Source of the DNA: Treponema sp.
GTDB lineage: Bacteria > Spirochaetota > Spirochaetia > Treponematales > Breznakiellaceae
Length of the DNA: 64,000 bases
Direction: 5' to 3'
Assembly (NCBI GenBank): GCA_009784975.1
Contig: WQXG01000001.1
Location: forward strand, 62,001-126,000
Shown here piece by piece: positions 9,566 to 20,261 of this stretch. Each line of letters begins with the position of its first letter. Position 1 is the stretch's first letter. The notes under the pieces were generated by a model that ran no database searches, was not told the DNA's origin, and saw nothing but the letters and a program-made list of their open reading frames with translations. The position numbers were made by a program, and so were the translations under genes.

Positions 9566-10630
9566 ATGAGTGCTCAAATTGCGGTCCTGGGGGCTGGTGC
9601 ATGGGGAACGGCTATAGGAAAGGTTATTGCCGAAAAAGGAAAGGATGTTCTCATTTGGAGCTTCGAAGAGGATACCAGAGATGACATTAACAATAATAGG
9701 CTGAATTCCAGGTATTTACCCGATGTAGAACTGCCAAAAACATTAAAAGCGACTTCCGATATTATGGAAGCTGCCGAAGGCAAGCAATTTCTTATTTATG
9801 CAGTCCCGTCCCTGTTCCTTCTTGATACGCTCAAAAAGTCGCTTTCCGTAAACTCTATCCGGGATGGAAAAACCATCATCGCAGTTATTACAAAGGGCTT
9901 TCTGCCCTCAGAGCAGGGTCCCCGGATGATTGTGGAAACCATGGAAGATTACCTGCCGGGATTTTTCCGCCAGTCGCTTGTTTATATTTCCGGTCCCAGC
10001 CATGCAGAGGAAGTATCGCGCGGCAGAATAACGGGGCTGATTGCGGCAAGTGAAAACGCAAAAAATTCCATACGTTTCAGGGATTTATTAAAAAACCCAA
10101 GGCTTTTGGTTTATTCATCTCTTGATGTCCGCGGAGTTCAGGTTGCGGCAGCGGCAAAAAACGTTATTGCCATTGCATTTGGAATACTGGACGCGTTTAA
10201 AACTTCCGGAAAAGCCGATATGTTCGGCGACGGCACAGAATCTCTTCTTCTTGCAGCGGGGTTAAACGAAATACAAATACTCGGCAAAGCGTTAGGTGCA
10301 ACTCATCCTGAAACATTCACTTCTATTTCCGGAATAGGCGATTTGGATGTTACCTGCCGTTCTGCGCACGGAAGAAACCGCCGTTTTGGCAGGGAAATAA
10401 TAGAAAAAAATATTATAGAACCCTATAAAAATATTGATGATATTCTGGGGCATATCGGAGAAATTGGATATTTGCCCGAAGGTGTTGCTGCTGCAAAATA
10501 TATAAGAATTCTTGCAGAAAAGCATAAATTAAAAATGCCGATATCCATTGGATTAAGCAAAATGCTGGATCGTGAACTGGAGCCGATGGATTTTTGCAGA
10601 AACCTGCTTGTTGATTGGGATTTAAAATAA
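9566..10630 (+). CDS. gpsA: glycerol-3-phosphate dehydrogenase [NAD(P)+]
   Basis: IAVLGAGAWGTAIG; KNVIAIAFGILDAF; TFTSISGIGDLDVTCRSAHGRNRRFG. Confidence 0.95.
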   Translation: MSAQIAVLGAGAWGTAIGKVIAEKGKDVLIWSFEEDTRDDINNNRLNSRYLPDVELPKTLKATSDIMEAAEGKQFLIYAVPSLFLLDTLKKSLSVNSIRDGKTIIAVITKGFLPSEQGPRMIVETMEDYLPGFFRQSLVYISGPSHAEEVSRGRITGLIAASENAKNSIRFRDLLKNPRLLVYSSLDVRGVQVAAAAKNVIAIAFGILDAFKTSGKADMFGDGTESLLLAAGLNEIQILGKALGATHPETFTSISGIGDLDVTCRSAHGRNRRFGREIIEKNIIEPYKNIDDILGHIGEIGYLPEGVAAAKYIRILAEKHKLKMPISIGLSKMLDRELEPMDFCRNLLVDWDLK

Positions 10631-11989
10631 ATGTTTGAAAAACTAACCGGAAAAATTACCGATGCTTTGCGCTTTGTTACCGGAAAAGCGTCAATTAGCG
10701 AAAAAAATATTGAAGATGCCGTAGAAGCAATAAAAATGGCTTTGCTGGAAGCTGATGTAAACCTGCGCGTTGTGCGCCGTTTTGTAAATTCCACAATCGA
10801 AGAAGCAAAAGGCGAGAAAGTTCTTCGTTCTGTAGATCCCGGCCAGCAATTTATAAAAATTGTCCATGATAAGCTTGTTTCTTTTCTTGGAGACGAAAAC
10901 CCTGCTAGCCGCTCTTTAAAATTAAAAGGTCCCGATGTAATATCTGTCATTTTAATGCTTGGTTTGCAGGGGTCCGGTAAAACTACCAGCGCGGCAAAAC
11001 TTGCATTGCGTCTTAAAAAAGACGGACGCAAACCTTTGCTTGTTGCCTGTGACCTTGTACGTCCTGCCGCAATGGAGCAGCTTGCGGTTCTTGGCGGACA
11101 GATAGGCATTCCCGTCCACCGCGAAGAGGGTGCAAAGGACAGCGTTAAGGTATATCAAAACGCTTTTTTGTGGGCAAAACAAAATCTGATTGATACGATC
11201 ATTATCGACACCACAGGCCGCTTGCAGATTGATGAACCAATGATGCAGGAGCTGTCCCGTCTTAAAAACGCGGCTAACCCTGATGAAATGCTCCTTGTTG
11301 CAGATGCAATGACAGGGCAATCTGCTGCCGACATTGCAAAAACTTTTGATGAAAAAATCGGCTTAACAGGAGTTGTCCTAAGCAAGTTTGATTCTGACAC
11401 ACGCGGAGGAGCCGCGCTCTCATTAAAAACTGTTACAGGAAAGCCGCTTAAGTTTACAGGTACAGGAGAAAAGCCGGAAGATTTTGAGCCGTTTCATCCA
11501 GAAAGAATTGCAGGGCGCATACTTGGTATGGGCGATGTTGTCTCTCTTGTTGAAAAGGCGCAGGAAGTAATAGATCATAAAGAAGCGCTGGAACTCCAGA
11601 AAAAAATGGAGAAGGAAAACTTCACCCTGGATGACTGGTTAAGCCAAATTCGCGCCATGAAGAAGATGGGGTCTCTGCAAAAGATGCTGGAAATGATTCC
11701 CGGAATGCAGGGACAAATTAGCGAGGACGACATTAACAAGGCGGAACTAAAGCAGCAGGAAGCGATTTTAAGCTCAATGACGCTTAAGGAGCGCAGCAAT
11801 CATTTAATAATTGGACCGCCGCGCCGCAGCCGTATTGCCCGCGGTTCAGGAACTTCTGTCGCAGAAGTAGCGCGTCTTTTGAAAAAGTTCGAGAAAATGC
11901 GCGGCATGATGAAAAAGATGGCGAAAGGCGCAAAAGGCGGGAGCATTCCCGGAATGCCAAATATGCCGCCGGGAATGAAATGGAATTAA
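10631..11989 (+). CDS. ffh: signal recognition particle protein Ffh
   Basis: GLQGSGKTTSAAKLALRL, DTTGRLQIDEPMMQEL, Met-rich C-terminal M domain. Confidence 0.97.
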   Translation: MFEKLTGKITDALRFVTGKASISEKNIEDAVEAIKMALLEADVNLRVVRRFVNSTIEEAKGEKVLRSVDPGQQFIKIVHDKLVSFLGDENPASRSLKLKGPDVISVILMLGLQGSGKTTSAAKLALRLKKDGRKPLLVACDLVRPAAMEQLAVLGGQIGIPVHREEGAKDSVKVYQNAFLWAKQNLIDTIIIDTTGRLQIDEPMMQELSRLKNAANPDEMLLVADAMTGQSAADIAKTFDEKIGLTGVVLSKFDSDTRGGAALSLKTVTGKPLKFTGTGEKPEDFEPFHPERIAGRILGMGDVVSLVEKAQEVIDHKEALELQKKMEKENFTLDDWLSQIRAMKKMGSLQKMLEMIPGMQGQISEDDINKAELKQQEAILSSMTLKERSNHLIIGPPRRSRIARGSGTSVAEVARLLKKFEKMRGMMKKMAKGAKGGSIPGMPNMPPGMKWN

Positions 11990-14680
11990 TCAGTTAGGTA
12001 TAATTTCCTGTTTTAGTTTTGTAAATGTCTCCAGCGCAAGTTTAAAATTATAATCTTCTATCTGATTTGCCAGCTCATCTGTTCCTTCTATGGAATTAAT
12101 ATCATCCAGCATTTTTAAACATTCGGTATCTTTGTTTTTCAGCATAGGTTCCAGTTTTTCGAAAATTTCGCGTATTTTATCTGTATCAGTAATTTTGTTT
12201 GTATCTTTTTTCGCAGACAAGGCTGTCAGCAGCGGCGCCAGTTCCTCCAGAACTTTTTTTAATTCGGCTTTAAGGATGTGAATAAGATCCATATCAATCA
12301 GGCTGTTTTCTTTCATGAGCATAGCTTCTACCGCCGCTGCCGCTGCCTGCAGCTGCTTTGCTTCTATTTGCCCGGCATTGCTTTTTAAAGTATGCGCCAG
12401 TCTGTGAGCTACTTTTATATCGCCGAATTTTGCAGCTTTAACTATATCATCATAAGTGGTTTGATTTTCTTTTACAAAATTAATTTTTAGTTTTAGCAGC
12501 ATTTTTTCTTCTTCTGCGTTCTGACGATGCTTGTCTATGGCGGAATAACTTTCTACGGGAAGGAATTTTATAAGGCATCTCCATAATTCCTGTGATGTAA
12601 AAGGTTTACCCAGACAGTCAGACATTCCGCAGTTTCTGTATAGCTCCAGATCATTGGACATTACATTTGCAGTTAAGGCAACAATAGGCGTTTTTAAACC
12701 CATTGCGGAAATTTTGGATGCGGCATCCAAACCGTCCATAACAGGCATATGTATGTCCATAAAAATTAAATCAAAAGGTTTTTCACCGTTTTTTATGCGG
12801 TTTTCTATTATATCGATTCCTATCCTGCCGTTATATGCTGTAAAAGTTTTTAGCCCCAATCTGGAAAGATGATCGTTTATTACCTGTTGATTTAAGCTGT
12901 TGTCTTCGCATACAAGAATCTCGCCTTTAAAATTAGGCTTTTCATAAGTGTCAGTCATAAATTTTTGGATAGGTGTATAGGAGGAGTCATCAATCAGGTC
13001 AAAAGTAAGGCTGAATTTGAATTTGCTGCCGACACCAATCACGCTTTCTACGAGAAGTTTGCCGCCCATTATTTCTATTATATTTTTTGTTATGGACAGT
13101 CCAAGTCCCGTGCCTCCGAATCTTCGCGTTACACTGTCATCTGCCTGCATAAATGGTTCAAATATCCTTGTTATCTGCTCCGGATCCATTCCAATGCCGC
13201 TGTCTTTAATTTCAAAATTAATTGTAATGCTGTTTTCGCTTTTTTCTTTAACAGATGCCAGTAATTTAACAGTTCCAACGTTTGTAAACTTTACTGCGTT
13301 GGAAAGCAGATTTGTAATAATTTGACGCAATCTTACAGGATCACCGAGCATTTTTTTGCCGATAGACGGTTCGGCATAACAGTATATCAGGATGCCTTTT
13401 TCTTTTGCCCTTGGGATAATTTCTGACTGACAGTGCGAAAAAATATCTGTTAAATCGAATGGTATTTTTTCCAATTGTATTTTTCCGGATTCAATTTTTG
13501 ATATATCCAGAATATCATTGATGATTTTTAAAAGCCAAACCGCGCTGTCCTGTATATTGCCAAGGTATTCCCTTGTTTTTCTGGGGATATCATCGTACTG
13601 CGCAGGTTCCGAAAACCCGATTATGCTGTTCATGGGGGTTCTTATTTCATGACTCATGTTCGCTAAAAAGATGCTCTTGGCAGCATTGGCAGTGCGCGCT
13701 TCTGAAACTGCTTCTCCAAGTTTTTCGTTTGCATCTTCGATTTCTTCCATCGTCCGCATGTGCCATTGGTCAAGGTTTCGGGAAAAATATCTTGCCAAAA
13801 AAATACAAATTACAAGCACAGCCAGTGTTATCAGCAATCCGCTTAAGGTAAAAATAAATATTTTGTTTTTATCTTTTGCCGTATAATATCCAACAAGCAG
13901 CATTCCGACAATTTCATCATTTGCGCCGTATAGCGGGACATATCTGGTGAGCAGTTCCCTGCCGAAAAGTTTAATTTCGCCGATATATGATTCTCCTGCC
14001 AGGACCTTTTCGCTTATGTTTTCCGGCGCTTTTGTTCCCATTATATACGTTCCGTCTTCATTCAAAATAGTTGACGAAATACGCTCATCATTCAGGAAAA
14101 CCGTTACTTCGCATCCTGTAAGGTTTTTTAACTGATAGACGAATTCCTGATTGTTTAATCTAAACCCCAAAGATACCGCGCCCACAATGTTCATATTATT
14201 GTCGTATATAGGCGCGCCCGCATAAACGCCAAGACGTATTGTTACGCCCTGTGCGACATAAGATTCAATTCTGCCGTTCAGCGCCTGTTCTACATGAGGC
14301 AGATGCGCAAGGCTGTCATTGAATAAATTTGGCTCGTGAGTTCTTGTAAGAACATTACCATTGCTGTCAAGTATCGTACAATAATCGATTTGAGCCATTA
14401 TTTGCAGAGCATTGGCTATATAAATTATTTTTTCCCGGTCTTTATTAACAAGCGCATCTATCAAATCATGATTTACAGCCATTCCAGTAGCTGCAATACG
14501 CGCGTTTTCTTTCAGGTTTTCGATCTGATGCTCAACTACCATTTGTGCGACATTATTCTTTTCATGCATGGCGGCATACAATTCCCTGTTATAGAGAATT
14601 ACGGAGGTTATAAAAACCGCGATACAGCCTACGATAACCAGCGTGATCATAGGGATAAAAATTCTTTTCCTGAAATCCAT
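11990..14680 (-). CDS. hybrid sensor histidine kinase (Cache-type sensor, HisKA/HATPase, receiver, Hpt)
   Basis: FLANMSHEIRTPMNSIIGFSE, FGGTGLGLSITKNIIEIMGG, DIHMPVMDGLDA, RLAHTLKSNAGQ; ORF-track start is a TTG lying in a TTGACA-like promoter, so ATG at 14680 is preferred. Confidence 0.92.
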   Translation of the reverse strand: MDFRKRIFIPMITLVIVGCIAVFITSVILYNRELYAAMHEKNNVAQMVVEHQIENLKENARIAATGMAVNHDLIDALVNKDREKIIYIANALQIMAQIDYCTILDSNGNVLTRTHEPNLFNDSLAHLPHVEQALNGRIESYVAQGVTIRLGVYAGAPIYDNNMNIVGAVSLGFRLNNQEFVYQLKNLTGCEVTVFLNDERISSTILNEDGTYIMGTKAPENISEKVLAGESYIGEIKLFGRELLTRYVPLYGANDEIVGMLLVGYYTAKDKNKIFIFTLSGLLITLAVLVICIFLARYFSRNLDQWHMRTMEEIEDANEKLGEAVSEARTANAAKSIFLANMSHEIRTPMNSIIGFSEPAQYDDIPRKTREYLGNIQDSAVWLLKIINDILDISKIESGKIQLEKIPFDLTDIFSHCQSEIIPRAKEKGILIYCYAEPSIGKKMLGDPVRLRQIITNLLSNAVKFTNVGTVKLLASVKEKSENSITINFEIKDSGIGMDPEQITRIFEPFMQADDSVTRRFGGTGLGLSITKNIIEIMGGKLLVESVIGVGSKFKFSLTFDLIDDSSYTPIQKFMTDTYEKPNFKGEILVCEDNSLNQQVINDHLSRLGLKTFTAYNGRIGIDIIENRIKNGEKPFDLIFMDIHMPVMDGLDAASKISAMGLKTPIVALTANVMSNDLELYRNCGMSDCLGKPFTSQELWRCLIKFLPVESYSAIDKHRQNAEEEKMLLKLKINFVKENQTTYDDIVKAAKFGDIKVAHRLAHTLKSNAGQIEAKQLQAAAAAVEAMLMKENSLIDMDLIHILKAELKKVLEELAPLLTALSAKKDTNKITDTDKIREIFEKLEPMLKNKDTECLKMLDDINSIEGTDELANQIEDYNFKLALETFTKLKQEIIPN

Positions 14681-14752
14681 ACTTAGGTAATTAGATACCT
14701 TTCTGCCGCATCTTGTCAATACTGCCGATTTATTATAATATTCAGAAATAAA

Positions 14753-15412
14753 ATGTATTTTAAATCTTTTCTTTTGCGCTTTTTAAGCATGATTGCAGGT
14801 CTTTTTTTCTATGCGCTTGGAATAACTGTCACCATAAAGGCGAACATAGGATATACTCCGTGGGATGTCTTTCATGCAGGAATTGCCAATAAAACAGGAC
14901 TTAGCATAGGCGCTGTTATAATTATTGTTGGATTAATATTGGTAATAATTGTTACTCTTTTAAAAGAAAAATTCGGTCTTGGTACAATTTCCAATATAAT
15001 CTTAATTGGACTATTTATCGACATTCTTATTCATCTGAATATAATTCCAACGGCAGAAAATTTTATTATCGGAATCATATTACTCATTCTGGGTCTTTTT
15101 ATTATCGCCATAGGCGCATACTTTTACATAAAATCAGGTTTTGGCGCCGGTCCAAGAGATAATTTGATGGTTGTATTCGCCCGGAAATCAAAATTACCTG
15201 CAGGACTTTGCCGCAGCATAATTGAATTGCTGGTAACAGTTTTCGGCTGGCTTTTGGGCGGCATGGCAGGATTGGGAACCGTTATTTCCGTTATAGCCAT
15301 AGGTTTTTGCATTCAAATTGTATTTAGGATATTCAGGTTTGATGTCACGTCAGTGAAACACGAAACATTGAAGGAGACGTGGTTGAACCTGTTCCCGCCA
15401 AAGGCAGGTTGA
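14753..15412 (+). CDS. YczE/YyaS/YitT-family membrane protein
   Basis: ITVTIKANIGYTPWDVFHAGIANKTGLSIG and SGFGAGPRDNLMV. Confidence 0.75.
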   Translation: MYFKSFLLRFLSMIAGLFFYALGITVTIKANIGYTPWDVFHAGIANKTGLSIGAVIIIVGLILVIIVTLLKEKFGLGTISNIILIGLFIDILIHLNIIPTAENFIIGIILLILGLFIIAIGAYFYIKSGFGAGPRDNLMVVFARKSKLPAGLCRSIIELLVTVFGWLLGGMAGLGTVISVIAIGFCIQIVFRIFRFDVTSVKHETLKETWLNLFPPKAG

Positions 15413-15437
15413 CAATCCGGTATATGTATACTATACG
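15409..15437 (+). promoter_or_regulatory. candidate sigma70 promoter with inverted repeat gtata-tg-tatac in the spacer
   Basis: TTGACA (15409-15414), 17-bp spacer, TATACG (15432-15437). Confidence 0.45.
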
Positions 15438-15526
15438 CACAAGTAGTTGTCAAATGGGGAATTTGGGCAGTAGATTTTTTATAATTTTCTTTGAATTATA
15501 TTGTAAAACAATGTAAAATTAACATT

Positions 15527-16330
15527 GTGAAAATACTTGCTATCGACGACAATGAATCAGCTCTAAAATTACTTACCAGCTCAATTACCGAGGCGCGGTC
15601 ATCGGCGCAAATTTTTGCTTTTTCCAAACCATCGGAATTGCTGACGTTTGCTAAAGATAATCCTTGCGATATCGCGTTTTTAGACATTAAAATGTGGGGT
15701 ATGAACGGCCTTGCTTTGGCAAAGGAATTAAAAGAATTAAATCCTGTAATCAATATAATTTTTGTGACGGCTTACTCAAAATATTCAACCGAAGCGTTTG
15801 GGCTATATCCAAGCGGATACATTTTAAAACCGGTTACAAAAGAAGCCGTAGAACGGGAAATTAATAATTTACGGCATCTGCCAAATCAAAAAAACTCCGC
15901 GCGCTTGTATGCGCAAACCTTCGGGAACTTTGATGTTTTTTCTTACGGCATTGCTTTAAAATTCAGTTACAGTAAAACGAAGGAACTGTTAGCGTATTTA
16001 ATAAACCGGAATGGCGCGGCTGTAAATATGAACGAACTTTGCGCTGTATTGTGGGAGGAAAAGCCGGATACGGAAAACTTAAAAGCGTATTTGCGTAAAC
16101 TAATCAGCGATTTAATTAAAACGCTGAATGCGGCTGGAGCTGACGATATTGTACTGAAACGGCACAATAGCATTGCAATCATACCTGATAAAATAATCTG
16201 CGACAGTTACCGGTTTATGAAAGGTGACCCGGCTTGCGTAAACGCTTATGCAGGTGAATACATGACTCAGTACAGCTGGGCAGAGAAGTCAAAATGGAAT
16301 TTTAGCAATATCCTAAACGGTGAGAAATAA
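15527..16330 (+). CDS. response regulator with C-terminal winged-helix (SARP/OmpR-like) domain
   Basis: KILAIDDNESALKLL, DIAFLDIKMWGMNGLALA, VTAYSKYSTEAF; GTG start chosen. Confidence 0.8.
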   Translation: MKILAIDDNESALKLLTSSITEARSSAQIFAFSKPSELLTFAKDNPCDIAFLDIKMWGMNGLALAKELKELNPVINIIFVTAYSKYSTEAFGLYPSGYILKPVTKEAVEREINNLRHLPNQKNSARLYAQTFGNFDVFSYGIALKFSYSKTKELLAYLINRNGAAVNMNELCAVLWEEKPDTENLKAYLRKLISDLIKTLNAAGADDIVLKRHNSIAIIPDKIICDSYRFMKGDPACVNAYAGEYMTQYSWAEKSKWNFSNILNGEK

Positions 16331-16332
16331 CA

Positions 16333-17628
16333 ATGTATGCAGCAGACTATATTGATATAACAATAAATATTATAAACACTGTTATTTGCCTTTTGATTCT
16401 GTTTTTTGCAGCATCAAGCGAGTACATAAAATTAAAGCGCAGCCGTATTTTTGTCCGTATTATTATTGTAAATATTATAGGCTTGCTTGTAATAATCACA
16501 GAAAATATATTTAACATCAAAGCTATTCTGGAAAATACCATTTTGATGAAGGCGCTGATAATATTAATACCTCTTTTTGGACCCGTTATATTGATTTTTT
16601 ATATTGAATTGATAATAACAATACTTAAAGAGAAAACATCGATTTCAAAAGGCGCCAAAATAGCTGCGTACATTGCGGCGGCTTTATGTATTATCGATAT
16701 CATAATCACTGTCATTTTATTGCCTTTTACCATGTTCAATATGACAGATCTAAGCCACTATATGGTTCTAAGAGAACTCAGCAATTGGTTACTGTTCAGC
16801 CGGTTTCTTTCGTTTGGCTGTATGCTTATCGGTGTAGGTCTGCTTATATCTTACAGCAAATTTTTAAGCACAAGAGAACTCTTAACTCTTTTGTCATACG
16901 CAGTTCTGCCAATAGTGGCTATTTTATTTGAGCTGTTTTTATGGAGATTAACGTTAATCAATTTTTCCATTACGCTTGCTGTTTTAATTTATTACGGAAG
17001 CATTCAAAGCGAGTTGTCACAGCAAATCAAGCAAAAAGAACTGGAACTGACCAAAAGCAAGGTCTCCATTATGCTATCGCAAATTCAGCCGCATTTTCTG
17101 TACAATGCTTTATCCGCAATCGCTCAGCTTTGCGATGAAGATCCGGAAAAAGCAAAAAAGGCGACTGTGGATTTTTCGGCATATCTGCGAAGCAACATGG
17201 AATCGCTGAATGATAAAGGTTTGATTGATGTTGAAAAAGAAATAAACCATGTAAAAGGTTATCTTGATCTGGAAAAGGCAATGTACAGGGACGCGCTGAA
17301 TGTTGTTTTTAATATTCAAGCCGCAGGTTTTATGCTGCCTCCGCTTTCAATACAGCCAATTGCAGAAAATGCGGTAAAACACGGCATTGGCCAAAAAGAG
17401 GGCGGCGGCACGATAACAATTTCCATCAGTGAAGCCGAAAATGAATTTCTTGTGACTGTATCAGATGACGGCGCGGGGTATAATGCGGAAAACTTAAAAG
17501 ATGATTCACAAACACATATAGGCATAGAAAATGTCAGACAAAGATTAAAAGATCAATGCGGCGGAACGCTTGAAATCTCCGGTGAATCCGGGGTTGGAAC
17601 GACCGTTGTAATTAGGGTACCTAAATGA
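16333..17628 (+). CDS. multi-TM sensor histidine kinase, LytS/YehU-like
   Basis: MLSQIQPHFLYNALSAIAQLC (His_kinase), PPLSIQPIAENAVKHGIG, GIGIENVRQRL. Confidence 0.88.
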   Translation: MYAADYIDITINIINTVICLLILFFAASSEYIKLKRSRIFVRIIIVNIIGLLVIITENIFNIKAILENTILMKALIILIPLFGPVILIFYIELIITILKEKTSISKGAKIAAYIAAALCIIDIIITVILLPFTMFNMTDLSHYMVLRELSNWLLFSRFLSFGCMLIGVGLLISYSKFLSTRELLTLLSYAVLPIVAILFELFLWRLTLINFSITLAVLIYYGSIQSELSQQIKQKELELTKSKVSIMLSQIQPHFLYNALSAIAQLCDEDPEKAKKATVDFSAYLRSNMESLNDKGLIDVEKEINHVKGYLDLEKAMYRDALNVVFNIQAAGFMLPPLSIQPIAENAVKHGIGQKEGGGTITISISEAENEFLVTVSDDGAGYNAENLKDDSQTHIGIENVRQRLKDQCGGTLEISGESGVGTTVVIRVPK

Positions 17629-17777
17629 ATGATGGAGTGTGCAAGGAATTTGCGGATGTGTAAAAACATTCGAAAACAGCAAAAATTCGAGAAATTCTAC
17701 CATTCCCCGCCTGCGTGTGAGTAATTTACCAGTCCCATTCATTGACTTTATTCATATTTATACTATAATCTGAAGAT

Positions 17778-20243
17778 ATGAAGAATAAAAGAAGTCTATT
17801 TATTTTTGTTTTAATCATAATATTATGTGCAAATTTATTAACTTGTCAAAACCCAATAATGGAAACATGGTGGGGCGATGGAACAAGCAGCGGAGATTGC
17901 GTAAATGATGAAGTCGAAAAAAGCGGTGAGAATTTTGCAATCGTAGTTTTTAACACAGACGGCGGAATAACGGATGACGGAACAATGCCGCTGCCAATAA
18001 GGGTGCTCTGGGGTAACAATATTCCCAGAATTCGGGCTATTGGAAAAGGTATAGAATTTGGTTTTGCAGGCTGGATGGATGAAAGCGGTACTTTGTGGGA
18101 TTTTGAAACAAGGACAGTAAAACCGGAAGACGATGTGAATGAAGATGGTTTTATTACTCTTACAGCCAAATGGAGCCTTGTTACATTTACTGTTTCTTTT
18201 ACAGAAAATTACGAAGCGTTTTTTGCGGAGCCAAAAAATCAAAATGGTGATATTATAAAAATTAAAGATCAGATTATTGCTATCGGCTGCAAAGTCAGCG
18301 AACCTCCTGTAATTCCGACAGGAACAGGGCATGGGTTAGTCGGTTGGTATACGGAAAACGGTACTCATAATGATCATGATACAGGCGAGACCGGCGGTTG
18401 GGGAAGAAAATGGGATTTTACAAATGATGAAGTTTCTGCAGATATTACTCTTTATGCCAGATGGAGCCTTTATACCCGCACTGTACATTTGCAGGTGAAT
18501 GGCGGAACTCGTCCGGGGCCAAGCATTCCGCCGATGGAAATTACGCGTGTTAATTTTACTATCTTTACCGGTCTGGACGGCAATAGCGGCGGCGTTATTA
18601 TTGACCCCGGTCCGATTGCCAGAGATGGTTATACATTCGGCGGCTGGTATACAAGTTTGGCTTTTACCGATGAATGGTTTTTTACCAGAAAATTGTATGA
18701 AGTAGATGAGACTGATCATGGAATAATGCTTAAAGATCCGTTTACCCTTTATGCAAAATGGGTTCCCAATATTTACACCGTAACGCTTAATGCGAATGAA
18801 GGTTCTCCCACTTTAAGTTCTCAGGCTGTTACGCACGGTGAAAGAGTTATAAAGCCGAATATTTCCGGTTCTCCCGGCAGAGTTATAGAAGGCTGGTATA
18901 CCATTAACGGCCTCAATAACGATGACGATTGGGGTACAAAATGGAACTTTGATACTAATGTTGTTACTAAAACAATGACTCTGTTTGCAAAATGGGAAGA
19001 TGCAACCTATGAAATTAGATTTCATTTGGGATCTCCGCCTACAGATACGTACACTTTGCCTTTTCCCATGCTTGCTGTTCCCGATGTCCAGTATGTAAGA
19101 CCGAGTGATAAAGTTACCGAACCTTTTATGCCGCAAAGGACTCCGCCTCCTCTGCCTGCAGAAGCAACAAGCTGGTCTTTTTACCGTTGGGAATATCATA
19201 CAACTCAGCATAGCGCACCGGTTGATGTAAACGCTTCGGGTTTCAGAAGCGGTCTTGCGCCATGGGATTTTGACTGGATTATATCTGCTCACGAAGATAA
19301 ACTTGATTTTTTCGCAACCGATACTGACGCTTCTGCAGTTTTAAATATCTATGCAAGCTGGGTTCCTCCTGTTCCCGGCATGATATGGGTTCCAAGAGGA
19401 AGTTTTATAATGGGTGAGTCCGGTGTATCTGGCAGCCCTGCGATCCTTCACGCTTATCCGACCCGCGTAGTAACTTTGGATGGTTTTTATATAAGCAGGT
19501 CTCTTGTAACACAAAAAGAATATAAGGATTTAATGGAAACTGACCCGCTTAGTTTACTTGATAAAGATGGTGTTACTATGAGAACAATAATGGTTGATCC
19601 CAGTAATACAAAAGGAAATACCAATCCGGTAGAAAGAGTGTCATGGTATGATGCGATTAGATATTGTAATTTGCTTTCCGATCAAGATGGATTATCTGAA
19701 GTTTATGAAGCAGAATATATAAACGCTGCTTTAATACCGCCTACTGCGCCTGTTACTAACTATAATTCTATATCTTTAGCAGCAATTAATAATGTAACCT
19801 GGACTGCCAGCGGCTACCGCCTGCCCACCGAAGCTGAATGGGAATATGCGGCAAAGGGCGGAAGCGGCATGGGACCATACCTAACCTACTCAGGAAGCAA
19901 TGATGCAAGTCTTGTTGCATGGTTTAATACCAATAGTTCCGGCAGAACTCATCCTGTCAATATGATGACCCCCAATAATCTGGGTATATATGACATGAGC
20001 GGAAATGTCAGCGAATGGTGCTGGGACGCGCTTGAGGCATATAAAAACCTGACAGCTAATACTTTAAATCCCAGAGTTGGTAATATTCCAATAAGTGCCG
20101 GTGTCCAGCGTATCAGGCGCGGCGGGGCATGGAGTAACACAATGGCTAATGTGAGGACAGTTGTGCGTAACAGCGACACTCCCGATACCGCTCACTGGGC
20201 TATCGGTTTCCGTGTTGTACGCGGTCCGGCAGGAGAATGGTAA
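17778..20243 (+). CDS. lipoprotein with InlB-type (Listeria-Bacteroides) repeats and C-terminal formylglycine-generating-enzyme (SUMF1)-like domain
   Basis: Lipobox LLTC; repeated GWYT..G....WDF....V..d.TLYAKW; GMIWVPRGSFIMGE...GYRLPTEAEWEYAAKGG...NVSEWCWD...RRGGAWSN...GFRVVRG. Confidence 0.88.
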   Translation: MKNKRSLFIFVLIIILCANLLTCQNPIMETWWGDGTSSGDCVNDEVEKSGENFAIVVFNTDGGITDDGTMPLPIRVLWGNNIPRIRAIGKGIEFGFAGWMDESGTLWDFETRTVKPEDDVNEDGFITLTAKWSLVTFTVSFTENYEAFFAEPKNQNGDIIKIKDQIIAIGCKVSEPPVIPTGTGHGLVGWYTENGTHNDHDTGETGGWGRKWDFTNDEVSADITLYARWSLYTRTVHLQVNGGTRPGPSIPPMEITRVNFTIFTGLDGNSGGVIIDPGPIARDGYTFGGWYTSLAFTDEWFFTRKLYEVDETDHGIMLKDPFTLYAKWVPNIYTVTLNANEGSPTLSSQAVTHGERVIKPNISGSPGRVIEGWYTINGLNNDDDWGTKWNFDTNVVTKTMTLFAKWEDATYEIRFHLGSPPTDTYTLPFPMLAVPDVQYVRPSDKVTEPFMPQRTPPPLPAEATSWSFYRWEYHTTQHSAPVDVNASGFRSGLAPWDFDWIISAHEDKLDFFATDTDASAVLNIYASWVPPVPGMIWVPRGSFIMGESGVSGSPAILHAYPTRVVTLDGFYISRSLVTQKEYKDLMETDPLSLLDKDGVTMRTIMVDPSNTKGNTNPVERVSWYDAIRYCNLLSDQDGLSEVYEAEYINAALIPPTAPVTNYNSISLAAINNVTWTASGYRLPTEAEWEYAAKGGSGMGPYLTYSGSNDASLVAWFNTNSSGRTHPVNMMTPNNLGIYDMSGNVSEWCWDALEAYKNLTANTLNPRVGNIPISAGVQRIRRGGAWSNTMANVRTVVRNSDTPDTAHWAIGFRVVRGPAGEW

Positions 20244-20261
20244 TTATTTGCTGTTATGTGC

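Noticed and set aside
10423-11109. 228-aa - strand ORF antisense to ffh/gpsA
   Set aside because: Antisense shadow of strongly conserved genes; Ser/Arg-rich composition
19380-20243. Diversity-generating retroelement target (FGE/C-lectin fold at the protein C-terminus, as in treponemal TvpA)
   Set aside because: No reverse transcriptase, no template-repeat copy noticed in the window, and the C-terminal sequence is not enriched in AAC-derived variable codons
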